Assembly (NCBI GenBank): GCA_964461435.1
Contig: CAYWUI010000008.1
Span: 1-64,000, forward strand
Length of the DNA: 64,000 bases
Direction of reading: 5' to 3'
Source of the DNA: G020354785 sp964461435
GTDB lineage: Bacteria; Bacteroidota; Bacteroidia; Bacteroidales; UBA10428
The notes below the pieces were generated by a model. It saw only the letters and a program-made list of their open reading frames with translations, had not been told where the DNA came from and searched no databases. Below, in pieces: positions 52,637 through 62,166 of this stretch. The stretch's first letter is position 1, and every line of letters starts with the position of its first letter. The position numbers and the translations under genes were made by a program.

Positions 52637-55294
52637 ATGAAAATAGCAAGGCGAACAGGGATTATTATTTTTATACTTATTATCATTCTGGCAATTTCCG
52701 GAGGAATATTTATTTCGACTGCCTATGAAGAAACTGCAATTAAATACCTGAAAAAATATCTCGACAATCATTTAATTACCGAGATCGAAGTAGACAATAT
52801 AAACTTTTCCCTGTTAAAAAGCTTTCCCTATGCGTCAGTCCGGTTTAAAAATGTCTATTCCAAGTCTTCACTGAATTTTTCAGCATCTGATTTTGCCGGA
52901 CAGGATACTGACACTCTTCTCACTGCTGCCAGTATTTTCTTTGAGTTTGGCTTGCTGAAATTACTTGCAGGCAAATATGAAATCAGAAATATCAATATTA
53001 ATAATGGAAAAATTAAAATATTAATTGACAGGGACGGCAGGCCTAATTACAGTATATGGGATCCCGGGGAAAAGAAATCCTCATCGGGGTTTAATATGAA
53101 TCTGCAAAGTCTCGTTCTCTCAGACATTGATTTATATATAATAAATCTTAAAGACAAGTATTCAGTAACAGCTTACGATAAAAAGCTTAGCCTCAAAGGC
53201 AATCTATCTGATTCATTAAATTCCCTGATTATTAAAGGTAATTTTCATATAACCGACTTTACTTCAAATAATAAACATCTGTTAGGGGATAAAGAATTGT
53301 ATTTCGAAAGCGATCTCCTCAATAAAAAGAACAATTATGCGATCAGAAAAAGCAAAGTTAAATTAGGCAGCATGAATTTTAATGTCAGCGGAGATATATT
53401 ATATAGCCAATCTATAGGTATTAACCTGCATATCTCATCAGGCAGGGCAAAATTACCGGAAATATTATCATTGTTTCAAAATAAACCCGGATCTTCATCA
53501 GGCATATTCTCTGTTTCAGGAAACTCATTTTTCGACGCCTCAATATCGGGTAATTTGTCGGGAAACTCCTTCCCTCATATCGTTACCAGTTTTACTATCA
53601 CGAACGGGACATTGCTTAATAAGAGCTCCAGGGAAAAATTATCAGGAATAAGTCTCAGAGGATCATTTACAAATGGAGAACAAAATAACAGCAACACGTC
53701 GTCAGTTACTATTGAGGAATTTTTTGCCTCTGCTCATAACAGTAAGATAAATGGCAGATTTATCATTACTAACTTTGATCTTCCGAATGTTAAATTAGAC
53801 CTGAATGCCGATATAGACCTTAACGAAATGCACCACCTTTTTGATTTTGATACCCTGGAATATGTAAATGGCAAGTTAAATGCCAAAATCGAAATTGCCG
53901 GAAGAATATCAGATCTTACTAAAATCTCTAAAACCGATTTTATCGGGTTTACAAAAAATTGCATACTTAATTTTTCCGGAACAAATTTCAAAATAACCGG
54001 GACAGGACTTATATTTGACAACATTAACGGAGAAGTACTTATAAATAACAATATACAGTTTACCAACCTGTATTTGGGTATTGGCGATAATAATTTCCTG
54101 GTCAACGGGATATTATACAATTTATTTGAATTTGTTTTTTTTAAGAATAAAAATCTGGTCCTTAACGCTGACATAAGTTCCGACAATTTTGATGTTAAAA
54201 GCCTTTTAGCAAATCATTTACATGATGAAACCAAAAACAATAACCCGGAAATCCCGTCATCTGAAAATGTGTTTGTGAATACAAATGTCAGCTTTAAAAA
54301 TTTAAAATATGATAAATTTGATGCTTCAGATATTTCCGGTGTTATAAATTACAGCCCTGGCATAATAAACTTCAGGATAATGCAGTTGAATTCATTAGAC
54401 GGTACCATGACAGGCCATGGGTCAATTATTGAAAGAGATGAAGATTATTTTATTCAATGTCAGTCAGATCTGAAATTAATTGATATTAATAGGTTTTTTT
54501 ACGTATTTAATAATTTTGGTCAAAATTTCATTGTGGATAAAAACCTTAAAGGCAACCTGTCAGGTGATGTAATTTTCTCAGCTACAATGGACAAAAAAAC
54601 TGGTTTTAAAATGGAAAGTATTAAGGCTGATGGCAATTTAAAAATAGAGAATGGTGAACTTATTCAATTTGAGCCGATGATGGGACTATCAAAATATATT
54701 TCATTAGAAGAATTAAGTCATATAAAATTCAAAACATTAAATAATGAAATACTCATTAAAGACCAAATCATAACAATTCCGGAAATGGATATATATTCTT
54801 CAGCCATTAATATAACTGCTTTGGGTATTCATAAATTTGACAACAGTTATGATTACAGAATAAAGGTATCAATGACCGATCTTTTATTCAATAAAGCCAG
54901 GAAAAAAAGAAAAGAGATAGAGAATTTTGGAATAATTGAAGACGACGAACTGGGCAAAATAAGTATTCCTTTGAGATTCACGGGAAAAGGAGACAAGTAT
55001 GAAATAACTTTTGATAAAAAAACAGCCCTGAGCACTCTGAAGAAAAATATTCAAAATGAAAAGAAGGTTATTGGTAACATATTTCAGGAAGAATTTAATT
55101 ATTCCCGAAAGGATACTGCCGATAAAGAGAATTATATCAATAAAAAAAGCATGGACTATAATATTTCATGGGAGGAACAATATGATAAAAAAGATGTTAT
55201 ATTTGAAAACCAGGATATAAATAAATCACATTCCCCCGATTATATTATAGACTGGGATGAAAATGAAGATACCTCAGATAGAAAAAATTATTAA
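52637..55294 (+). CDS. Large AsmA-like inner-membrane/periplasmic protein
   Basis: An 885-residue AsmA-family protein: one N-terminal membrane helix (GIIIFILIIILAISGGIFIST) and a very long periplasmic region of beta strands with repeated hydrophobic/basic segments (VDNINFSLLKSFPYASVRFKNV, INNGKIKILIDRDGRPNYSIWD, DLNEMHHLFDFD). The C-terminal 60 residues are charged and disordered. AsmA-like proteins are thought to form periplasmic bridges for lipid transport between the membranes. It lies between two histidine kinase genes; the second begins 27 bases later. Confidence 0.88.
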   Translation: MKIARRTGIIIFILIIILAISGGIFISTAYEETAIKYLKKYLDNHLITEIEVDNINFSLLKSFPYASVRFKNVYSKSSLNFSASDFAGQDTDTLLTAASIFFEFGLLKLLAGKYEIRNININNGKIKILIDRDGRPNYSIWDPGEKKSSSGFNMNLQSLVLSDIDLYIINLKDKYSVTAYDKKLSLKGNLSDSLNSLIIKGNFHITDFTSNNKHLLGDKELYFESDLLNKKNNYAIRKSKVKLGSMNFNVSGDILYSQSIGINLHISSGRAKLPEILSLFQNKPGSSSGIFSVSGNSFFDASISGNLSGNSFPHIVTSFTITNGTLLNKSSREKLSGISLRGSFTNGEQNNSNTSSVTIEEFFASAHNSKINGRFIITNFDLPNVKLDLNADIDLNEMHHLFDFDTLEYVNGKLNAKIEIAGRISDLTKISKTDFIGFTKNCILNFSGTNFKITGTGLIFDNINGEVLINNNIQFTNLYLGIGDNNFLVNGILYNLFEFVFFKNKNLVLNADISSDNFDVKSLLANHLHDETKNNNPEIPSSENVFVNTNVSFKNLKYDKFDASDISGVINYSPGIINFRIMQLNSLDGTMTGHGSIIERDEDYFIQCQSDLKLIDINRFFYVFNNFGQNFIVDKNLKGNLSGDVIFSATMDKKTGFKMESIKADGNLKIENGELIQFEPMMGLSKYISLEELSHIKFKTLNNEILIKDQIITIPEMDIYSSAINITALGIHKFDNSYDYRIKVSMTDLLFNKARKKRKEIENFGIIEDDELGKISIPLRFTGKGDKYEITFDKKTALSTLKKNIQNEKKVIGNIFQEEFNYSRKDTADKENYINKKSMDYNISWEEQYDKKDVIFENQDINKSHSPDYIIDWDENEDTSDRKNY

Positions 55295-55320
55295 TTTTGA
55301 AGCAATAAAATTATATTGGT

Positions 55321-56469
55321 TTGAATATATATACGGTTAAGTTCAGATGGAAATTACTGCTTTTTGTATCGGCAGTGATAATTGGTGTAGGTTCATTATG
55401 GTATACCAGTAAGCTTGTCGGTAAACTGGCAGATGAGGAAAGAAAGATGGGAGAATTATGGTCTGAGGCGCAGAGCAAAATTCCAAATGAAGCATTATCA
55501 GATGATATTCTGGCATTATATATCAAGGTCCTTCAAAACAATGAAACAAGACCTGTAATTCTGGTTGACAAAGATGACAATATCATCAGGTATAGAAATC
55601 TTAATCCGAAAAGAGCTGACAACCCGCGGTATCTTAGGCGCAAATTAATGAAGATGAAGGAGCAGGATCATAAGATTGAAATTGTCCTGTCGGAAAACCA
55701 AAAGCAATACCTGTATTACAGTAAATCTATTATACTGATAAAGCTTACATGGTATCCCTATGTGCAGCTGGGGGTAATATTACTGTTTATTCTTGTTTCT
55801 TATTTTGCATTCAGCTACTCAAGGAAAGCTGAACAAAACCAGGTCTGGCTTGGTTTATCAAAAGAAACGGCTCACCAGCTGGGAACCCCGATATCTTCAC
55901 TTCTTGCCTGGCTTGAAATGATGAAGCTTAAAAGTCCTGATAAAGAAATGCTTGTCGAGCTTGAGAAAGATATAAAACGCCTTGAGAAAATCACGGGCAG
56001 ATTTTCGAAAATCGGGTCCAAGCCCTTATTAAGGAAAGAAAATATTCAAAAAATTATAACAACGGCCATTAATTATTTAAAGTCCCGCTCTTCTGATAGA
56101 ATCACTTTTAAACTTGATATGCCCTCTGAAGTACTAAATATACCATTAAATGCCTCACTCTTCGAATGGGTAATAGAAAATGTATGTAAAAATGCAATTG
56201 ACGCCGTAAATGGTGGAGGTGAAATTGAATTGTCCATAACAGATCATACGCAGGTAATATACATTGATATAACAGATTCAGGAAAAGGGATCTCAAAAAG
56301 TAAATTTAAAACAATTTTCAAACCTGGTTATACAACAAAAGAAAGAGGATGGGGGCTTGGACTTTCGCTAACTAAAAGAATAATAGAAGAATACCATGAC
56401 GGTAAAATATTTGTCTATGAATCTGAAATTGGCAAAGGCACTGTTATCAGAATAGTATTAAAGAAATAA
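55321..56469 (+). CDS. Sensor histidine kinase
   Basis: A 382-residue membrane histidine kinase. A TTG at 55321 starts it, 27 bases after the AsmA-like gene; no upstream ATG is in frame, and the first ATG would remove TM1. Two membrane helices (about 10-28 and 145-165) enclose a short periplasmic region. The phospho-acceptor is histidine 185 in KETAHQLGTPISSL, and the ATPase domain has NVCKNAIDAVN, DSGKGIS and ERGWGLGLSLTKRI. There is no receiver domain or adjacent response regulator. Confidence 0.9.
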   Translation: MNIYTVKFRWKLLLFVSAVIIGVGSLWYTSKLVGKLADEERKMGELWSEAQSKIPNEALSDDILALYIKVLQNNETRPVILVDKDDNIIRYRNLNPKRADNPRYLRRKLMKMKEQDHKIEIVLSENQKQYLYYSKSIILIKLTWYPYVQLGVILLFILVSYFAFSYSRKAEQNQVWLGLSKETAHQLGTPISSLLAWLEMMKLKSPDKEMLVELEKDIKRLEKITGRFSKIGSKPLLRKENIQKIITTAINYLKSRSSDRITFKLDMPSEVLNIPLNASLFEWVIENVCKNAIDAVNGGGEIELSITDHTQVIYIDITDSGKGISKSKFKTIFKPGYTTKERGWGLGLSLTKRIIEEYHDGKIFVYESEIGKGTVIRIVLKK

Positions 56470-56494
56470 AAATAATAAATCCCTCTTCATATTA

Positions 56495-56884
56495 ATGGTG
56501 TTTATAAAATTCGGATTTGACAAAGAGGAAAAACTTTCCAGAAAAAAAATCATTGCCCGGCTTTTTAATTCTGGAAACATATTTTCACTATATCCCCTGA
56601 AGATATACTGGATTGAGACAGATGAAGATCAGAAATTCCCTGCACAGGTGCTTATTAATGCCTCAAGCAAAATAATCAGGAAACCCAATAAAAGAAATTT
56701 AATCACAAGAAGAATCAAAGAAGCATACCGGTTAAAAAAAAATATATTATATGATAGTTTAAAATCTCTTGAAAAGTCAATAGTAATTGCTTATATATAC
56801 ATAAGTTCTGATATTTTACCTTATAAAGAAATTGAACAGAAGATTATTGATTCATTCAAGTTAATACTTAAAGAATTAAAATAA
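56495..56884 (+). CDS. rnpA: Ribonuclease P protein component
   Basis: A 129-residue basic protein that helps the RNase P RNA process tRNA 5' ends. The family pattern is present: a start FGFDKEEKLSRKKIIARLFNSG, a middle VLINASSKIIRK, and the conserved RNxxxRRIKEAYRLKK helix (with L in place of the usual second R of the RNR motif). It follows the histidine kinase by 25 bases. The usual yidD and yidC neighbours are not in this window. Confidence 0.9.
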   Translation: MVFIKFGFDKEEKLSRKKIIARLFNSGNIFSLYPLKIYWIETDEDQKFPAQVLINASSKIIRKPNKRNLITRRIKEAYRLKKNILYDSLKSLEKSIVIAYIYISSDILPYKEIEQKIIDSFKLILKELK

Positions 56885-57093
56885 ATAAATCTATTAATAT
56901 TACTATATATTAATCATTTATATATTGTTATCTTCTTCCCGGTGATTGTTCAGCTCAATATATTAAAGTATTAGTTTATATTAATTCTATATTCCACTGT
57001 ATATCTTTTATTTATATTATATTTCAATTTAATATTTTAAATATTTCTTTCCCTGTCATTTAATGATAGATACGCTCAAAATATATATTATGC

Positions 57094-59010
57094 TCAGTCT
57101 TCAAGTCTGTCATACCATGTATTTTTAAGAATTATTCCCGTTACTAAGATAATTCCAATAGTTATCATCAGGGATTTCCATTGCCTGGTAATAATAAAAA
57201 TTGGCAAAGCGACAAGTGAAGTCTGGCATATGATTCCAATGAAAATATTGAACATATCCCTCTTGAAATTTTTATTTTTTTCAAATCCAGGATTTTGCTC
57301 AACAACCTTGCAGTGTATTGGTTTCCAGAATCCCCATGGTCTGACGGTTTTATAAAAATTCATAAGGATTTCCATTTTTTGAGGCTTATTTAAATAAGTT
57401 CCTAAAATACATCCTATGAGAGATATAACGACCAATGCAGGGAAGAAATATAGTAATATTATATCCTGGGGAATATTCGGGAATAAGGGTGGCAATATTT
57501 TGGGAAATACAAGGGCTGCCAATATTCCGGCCAGCATGCCCCAGAAATAACCATGCCCGTTAAACCTCCACCAATACCATTTTAACACGTTTGCTGCCAG
57601 GTAACCGCCCCACAGGCCCGAAACAATCCATTGCAGAACGCTATTAACATTCCTGGCAAAAAGGCCGAATATTACACTTACCGCAACCACCAGCAATCCT
57701 GCAGAATAATTTACTGCTTTAATTTGTCTGCCCTTGGCCTCAGGATTAATATATTTCAGATATATATCATTAATAATATAGGCCTGGGCAGCATTTAATG
57801 TCCCTGCAAATGTAGAATTGAACGCAGCCAGCAGTCCGGCCAGCAATAACCCCAATATCCCCACAGGGGCAAACTGATTTATTGCAGAAGGGAGTATCTG
57901 CTCAAAATCTATTTTGCCTGCTACTATAAGGTCGAGTCTGGTATAAAAAAGAATAGCCAGTACTGCAAAGCCTGTAATCAGAAAATACCTTACAGGATTT
58001 AATATCACAGATACAAATCCGCTCATTTTTGCCGCTTCTTTCGGACTCTTTGTTGCCAGTATTTTTTGCATATCATAGTTAGGAGCCGGACCTGCTGCAC
58101 TGACAAGTATACCTTTAAACAACATCATGCCAAAGAACAGCGAAAAAAGTGAATACCCGTCACTTTGAATTTTATCATTTACTTCACTTATTATTCCTCT
58201 CCAGTCAATATTAAGATTTAATCCGAAAAAAGGAGAAAACCACCCGTCAGGCACATTAAGCTGATGAACTGCCAGTGCCTTCATAGCAATTATACCTATA
58301 ACAAGGGAAGAAACCGTCATTATAAAGTACTGAACAAGATCAGCCCATACTATGCTTATCATGCCCCCCAGAACAGCATAGAAAACTGCGAATGCCGTAA
58401 ACACTATTCCATAGAGATGAGGCACAAATTCCGGTTTAATTCTAAACAAAGCATCCACGAATAAACTATATAAATCATTTAAAAAGCCTATCTTCTGAAT
58501 CCAGCCCGGGGTATCTGCCAGCCATTGTAATATTACCTCCCAGGGAATGAAAATCTCGATAAACTTGCCTAAGCCTATAAATCCATATGCCAGGAATCCC
58601 AGACAGCTTATTAATGCAAATACCACAACAATATTATGCGACAATGAGGCTCCCAATCCCCTCCCGAATCTCGTGGATATCCATTCGGCGCCGGTTGTTA
58701 CATTTGATCGTCTTAACCAGGCTGACAGGTAAACCATTAAAAATATCTGGTTAAAAACCGGCCACAGCCAAGGAATCCATATACTTTTCAGTCCGTATAC
58801 AAATGCCAGCGTTACCAGCCACATTGTTCCCGATATATCAAACATGCCTGAAGCATTCGAAAGACCCAGCATGTACCATGGCAGTTTATTGCCGCCGAGC
58901 AAATATGACGATTTGCTCTTCTGTGCACGCTTCTTTAAAACCAGTCCGATTACTACAGTTGATAATAAATAGATACTAATAATCAGTATATCCCAAAATT
59001 TTAGCCTCAT
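57094..59010 (-). CDS. Sodium/solute symporter (SSS family)
   Basis: A 638-residue inner-membrane transporter with 13-14 predicted helices. It shows the SSS fold: early helix DILIISIYLLSTVVIGLVLKKRAQKSKSSYLLGGNKLPW, a long GLSNASGMFDISGTMW loop, and a conserved LLLAGLLAAFNSTFAGTLNAAQAYIINDIYLKYI segment near residue 400. It moves an organic solute with sodium; the substrate is unknown (sugar, amino acid or nucleoside-like in homologues). The C-terminal 60 residues are cytoplasmic. A promoter candidate lies about 100 bases upstream. Confidence 0.93.
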   Translation of the reverse strand: MRLKFWDILIISIYLLSTVVIGLVLKKRAQKSKSSYLLGGNKLPWYMLGLSNASGMFDISGTMWLVTLAFVYGLKSIWIPWLWPVFNQIFLMVYLSAWLRRSNVTTGAEWISTRFGRGLGASLSHNIVVVFALISCLGFLAYGFIGLGKFIEIFIPWEVILQWLADTPGWIQKIGFLNDLYSLFVDALFRIKPEFVPHLYGIVFTAFAVFYAVLGGMISIVWADLVQYFIMTVSSLVIGIIAMKALAVHQLNVPDGWFSPFFGLNLNIDWRGIISEVNDKIQSDGYSLFSLFFGMMLFKGILVSAAGPAPNYDMQKILATKSPKEAAKMSGFVSVILNPVRYFLITGFAVLAILFYTRLDLIVAGKIDFEQILPSAINQFAPVGILGLLLAGLLAAFNSTFAGTLNAAQAYIINDIYLKYINPEAKGRQIKAVNYSAGLLVVAVSVIFGLFARNVNSVLQWIVSGLWGGYLAANVLKWYWWRFNGHGYFWGMLAGILAALVFPKILPPLFPNIPQDIILLYFFPALVVISLIGCILGTYLNKPQKMEILMNFYKTVRPWGFWKPIHCKVVEQNPGFEKNKNFKRDMFNIFIGIICQTSLVALPIFIITRQWKSLMITIGIILVTGIILKNTWYDRLED

Positions 59011-59113
59011 GATACAATTATTACGTTAATATTATTTATTAGATTTCTGTAATAAATATATTATTTAAAGTATAGATTTTAAATACACATTACTGAAAGA
59101 ATAATATTGCCGC

Positions 59114-59144
59114 CAAATATAGTATATATATAATTACATACAGA
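59114..59144 (-). promoter_or_regulatory. Candidate promoter of the symporter gene
   Basis: On the minus strand, TATATTTG (59121-59114) matches the -7 consensus exactly, and TCTG (59144-59141) is one base off the TTTG -33 box, with a 19-base spacer. The predicted leader is about 95 bases. Confidence 0.45.
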
Positions 59145-59178
59145 TTGTCCCTTAACCTGGTATAAGGAATATAATAAA

Positions 59179-59208
59179 AAAAGCCCGGAAGAATAATTCC
59201 GGGCTTTT
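59179..59208 (-). terminator. Intrinsic terminator after the T9SS remnant
   Basis: AAAAGCCCGGAA (59179-59190) pairs perfectly with TTCCGGGCTTTT (59197-59208) around a six-base loop. On the minus strand it is followed by a T-rich tract (from the A run at 59174-59182), and it lies 18 bases after the remnant gene's stop. Confidence 0.88.
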
Positions 59209-59226
59209 AATAAAATTCAAATATTT

Positions 59227-59598
59227 TTACTGGATAGTAAACCTGGCTGTGCCAACATACTTATTGTTGTTATAGAGGGAGATGAAATATAATCCGCTTT
59301 CAAGGCTGGATATATCAGTCCTTGTTCCTTTAACATCTCTAAGTATTAAAGCTTCCTGGCCAATGATATTGGTTATAACAACTTCATTAAAAATAGCATC
59401 AATATGCAGATAATCCATTGCCGGGTTAGGATAAATATTGAAGCTGCCAACTTCTTTGTTTTTAATTGCATCTCCGCCGCCGCAATCAACTTCATCATCG
59501 CTAAATACTACCACACCTGCACCGTCCATGTTGTTCCATGCTTCATTTTCCGGATCACTTCCATCCTGCATCCATACAGCTCTTTTCCTGTTAGATTC
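59227..59598 (-). pseudogene. Remnant of a T9SS cargo gene (C-terminal sorting domain only)
   Basis: The frame encodes about 124 residues up to a TGA at 59599-59601. The first ATG is at 59571 (114 aa). It begins in the middle of a protein (ESNRKRAVWMQDGSDPENEAWNN) and ends in a type IX sorting domain (FNIYPNPAMDYLHID ... DISSLESGLYFISLYNNNKYVGTARFTIQ). There is no signal peptide, so the product could not reach the periplasm and the sorting domain could not act. The intact terminator downstream suggests a once-normal gene whose 5' part was lost; the 280 bases upstream show no recognisable continuation. Confidence 0.7.
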
Positions 59599-59882
59599 TC
59601 ATATGCAAAATACTATATGAATGCTTTAAAAAATATATATCGCAAGCCTGCCTGTATTAATAAAAAATCCTTATAATGCTCTTTATCAAGTACTTGTATA
59701 AACCTGACTGATATTACCTGTTCAGACAGGATAATCAATAAAAATAAGTTTAATGGCCGGATAACACCATGAATAAATTTTTCAAATTAAAGAAAATAAT
59801 ATTTTATATTTAATTCCTGATTAAATTTAACTTTTTATAACTAAAAAAGCTATGGTTTAAATATTCATAACACCTGTAAAAA

Positions 59883-62132
59883 ATGATTGAGCAAAAGAAT
59901 AAACCAAAAATTAATTTCCGGAAAAAGCTCATATATAATTTTATGCTCATATGTATCACATTTTTACTTTTATTTATAATTGAAGTTGTACTCCGAATTG
60001 CCGGCTATGGTGATGACCTGAGCCTGTTTATCAATAATCCCGATAAGGACTTTAAAAAATACAAAATCGTCAATCCTTTAATTGGCAAAAAATATTTTCA
60101 CAAGCTCGAATATACGAGCCCTGCAAATGATATATTCCTTAAAGAGAAACCTGGCAATTGTTTCAGGATATTTGTAATGGGAAGTTCTACAACCATAGGA
60201 TTCCCTTACAATTATAACCTTATGTTTTCAAGGATACTGCAAGTAAGGTTGAAGGATAGCTACCCCGATAAATATATAGAAGTCATAAATACCTCTATAA
60301 CAGCAATAAATAGCTATACCCTGCTGGATTATATGGATGACATTTTAAAAGAAGAGCCTGATGCGATCCTCATTTATGCAGGGCATAATGAATTTTACGG
60401 GGCATTTGGAGCCGGTTCAAATGAAACAACGAGCAAATACCGAAAACTGACATTTATGCACCTGGACCTGATGTCTTTAAGGATTTACCAGCTGCTGCAA
60501 AATGCAATCTTCGGCACAGGCAGGTTATTATCAGGCAGCAATAAGGATGCAGAGGCTAGAGGTACATTGATGAAACGTATTGCAGGAAACAAGGAAATAG
60601 CCTATAGGGGTGAAACATATAACACCGGAATTGAGCGGTACAAAGAGAATATGGCAGAAATACTTGAAAAAGCCCGTAAAAAGGATGTTCCTGTTTTTAT
60701 CAGCGAGCTTATATGTAATATCAGGGACCTTAAACCGTTCTGTTCGACACATACAACTAATTACCCCGCTGCAATAGATGTATATGAAAAAGCTGTGAGT
60801 TACGAAGCAGAAGAAGAATACTTGATGGCAAAAGACAGTTTTTACCGGGCTAAAGATTTGGATTGCATACGTTTCAGGGCATCCGAAGAAATCAATGATA
60901 TTATAAGGGAACTTGCCGGAAAATACAATGTTATCCTTGTCCCGATGAAAACCCGTTTCGAGAACGAGTCAGCTAACGGACTGATAGGTAATAACTTGCT
61001 TACTGAACATGTTCATCCTAATATTGACGGGTATTTTCTCATGGCCGATGCATTCTATAATGAGATTGCAAATTCAAGGATTATTGGCAATAGTATAAAT
61101 ATCCTTAATTACCAGAGCCCGGAATATTACAAATTAAACTGGGGATATACTTCACTTGACAGTCTTCTGGCTGTTCACAGAATTAATAATTTAAAATATC
61201 ACTGGCCGTTTAAGCCCCTGGATGCCCCTTTTACTGACTACAGGCAAATATATAAACCGGTATCAACTGTTGATTCGCTTGCCTTTACCGTAATGAAATC
61301 GCCAGACCTGAACATCGTGGATGTGCATCTCGAATTAGCCAGGTATTATGAAAAAGGAAATGACTATTACAATGCTTTTAAAGAATATAATGCTGCAATA
61401 ACATGCAGTCCGTATTGGGCAGAGGATTACCTGGATGCAGCCTACTGCCTCATTAAAATTAATGATTTTCCGACAGCACTTGAATATCTTGATAAGTCCC
61501 TTGAATTAAAAGAAACTTTCTACGGTTATTTCAGAAAGGGCGAAATTCTTCTGTTAAAGAGAGATTATAAAGAAGCTTCGGATGCATTTGAAAAAGCATC
61601 AAAACTGGTATCCGGTGCAAATAATAAAGAAAAACTTCTGGCCAAACAAATTGAGACCTGTTATTTTAGCGGGAAAGTCGAAAAATCCAGGGAATTATTG
61701 AATGAAATGCGAAAAATAAATCCCGGCTTTAATCCTGATTTAACCGGACCAAGGATTAACTATATGTTACTTTTCCCGGTGCAGGTCAAAAAGCTTATTA
61801 TAAATGCCCTTAATAATTATAACAATGGCGATCCGGATACAGCACTCAAACAATTACTAAGATCACTGGAAATAAAAGAAACGCCTGTAGCCAACAGGAT
61901 AACGGGGGAGATTCTTCTTAAAAGAAACCATAAAGACGCTATATATTACCTGCTTAAAGCTTCTCCTGATTTCAAAAATGATGTCAACTTTCTTTATAAT
62001 CTGGCTCTTTCCTATCTGCAGAACGCGAAGCCTCGTGAAGCTCAAGACATACTAAAAAGGATAGAGCGTATAAATCCTGATTACCAGGGAATACCCCAAC
62101 TGGAAAAACTTTTAAAAGGTCGGGATTCCTGA
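59883..62132 (+). CDS. SGNH-hydrolase-like membrane protein with TPR repeats
   Basis: A 749-residue protein with an N-terminal membrane helix (about 19-40), an SGNH/GDSL-type domain (about 90-390) and C-terminal TPR repeats (about 480-745; DYYNAFKEYNAAITCSPYWAEDYLDAAYCLIKIN). SGNH blocks: nucleophile serine 102 in GSS (block I), GHNE at 167-170 (block III) and EHVHPN with the catalytic histidine (block V, where D is replaced by E). It likely modifies an envelope glycan or acyl group from the periplasmic side. It is followed by a carbamoyltransferase gene after 34 bases. Confidence 0.85.
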   Translation: MIEQKNKPKINFRKKLIYNFMLICITFLLLFIIEVVLRIAGYGDDLSLFINNPDKDFKKYKIVNPLIGKKYFHKLEYTSPANDIFLKEKPGNCFRIFVMGSSTTIGFPYNYNLMFSRILQVRLKDSYPDKYIEVINTSITAINSYTLLDYMDDILKEEPDAILIYAGHNEFYGAFGAGSNETTSKYRKLTFMHLDLMSLRIYQLLQNAIFGTGRLLSGSNKDAEARGTLMKRIAGNKEIAYRGETYNTGIERYKENMAEILEKARKKDVPVFISELICNIRDLKPFCSTHTTNYPAAIDVYEKAVSYEAEEEYLMAKDSFYRAKDLDCIRFRASEEINDIIRELAGKYNVILVPMKTRFENESANGLIGNNLLTEHVHPNIDGYFLMADAFYNEIANSRIIGNSINILNYQSPEYYKLNWGYTSLDSLLAVHRINNLKYHWPFKPLDAPFTDYRQIYKPVSTVDSLAFTVMKSPDLNIVDVHLELARYYEKGNDYYNAFKEYNAAITCSPYWAEDYLDAAYCLIKINDFPTALEYLDKSLELKETFYGYFRKGEILLLKRDYKEASDAFEKASKLVSGANNKEKLLAKQIETCYFSGKVEKSRELLNEMRKINPGFNPDLTGPRINYMLLFPVQVKKLIINALNNYNNGDPDTALKQLLRSLEIKETPVANRITGEILLKRNHKDAIYYLLKASPDFKNDVNFLYNLALSYLQNAKPREAQDILKRIERINPDYQGIPQLEKLLKGRDS

Positions 62133-62166
62133 AAATAATTTCTTATAATCTGCTAAATTTGCATCC

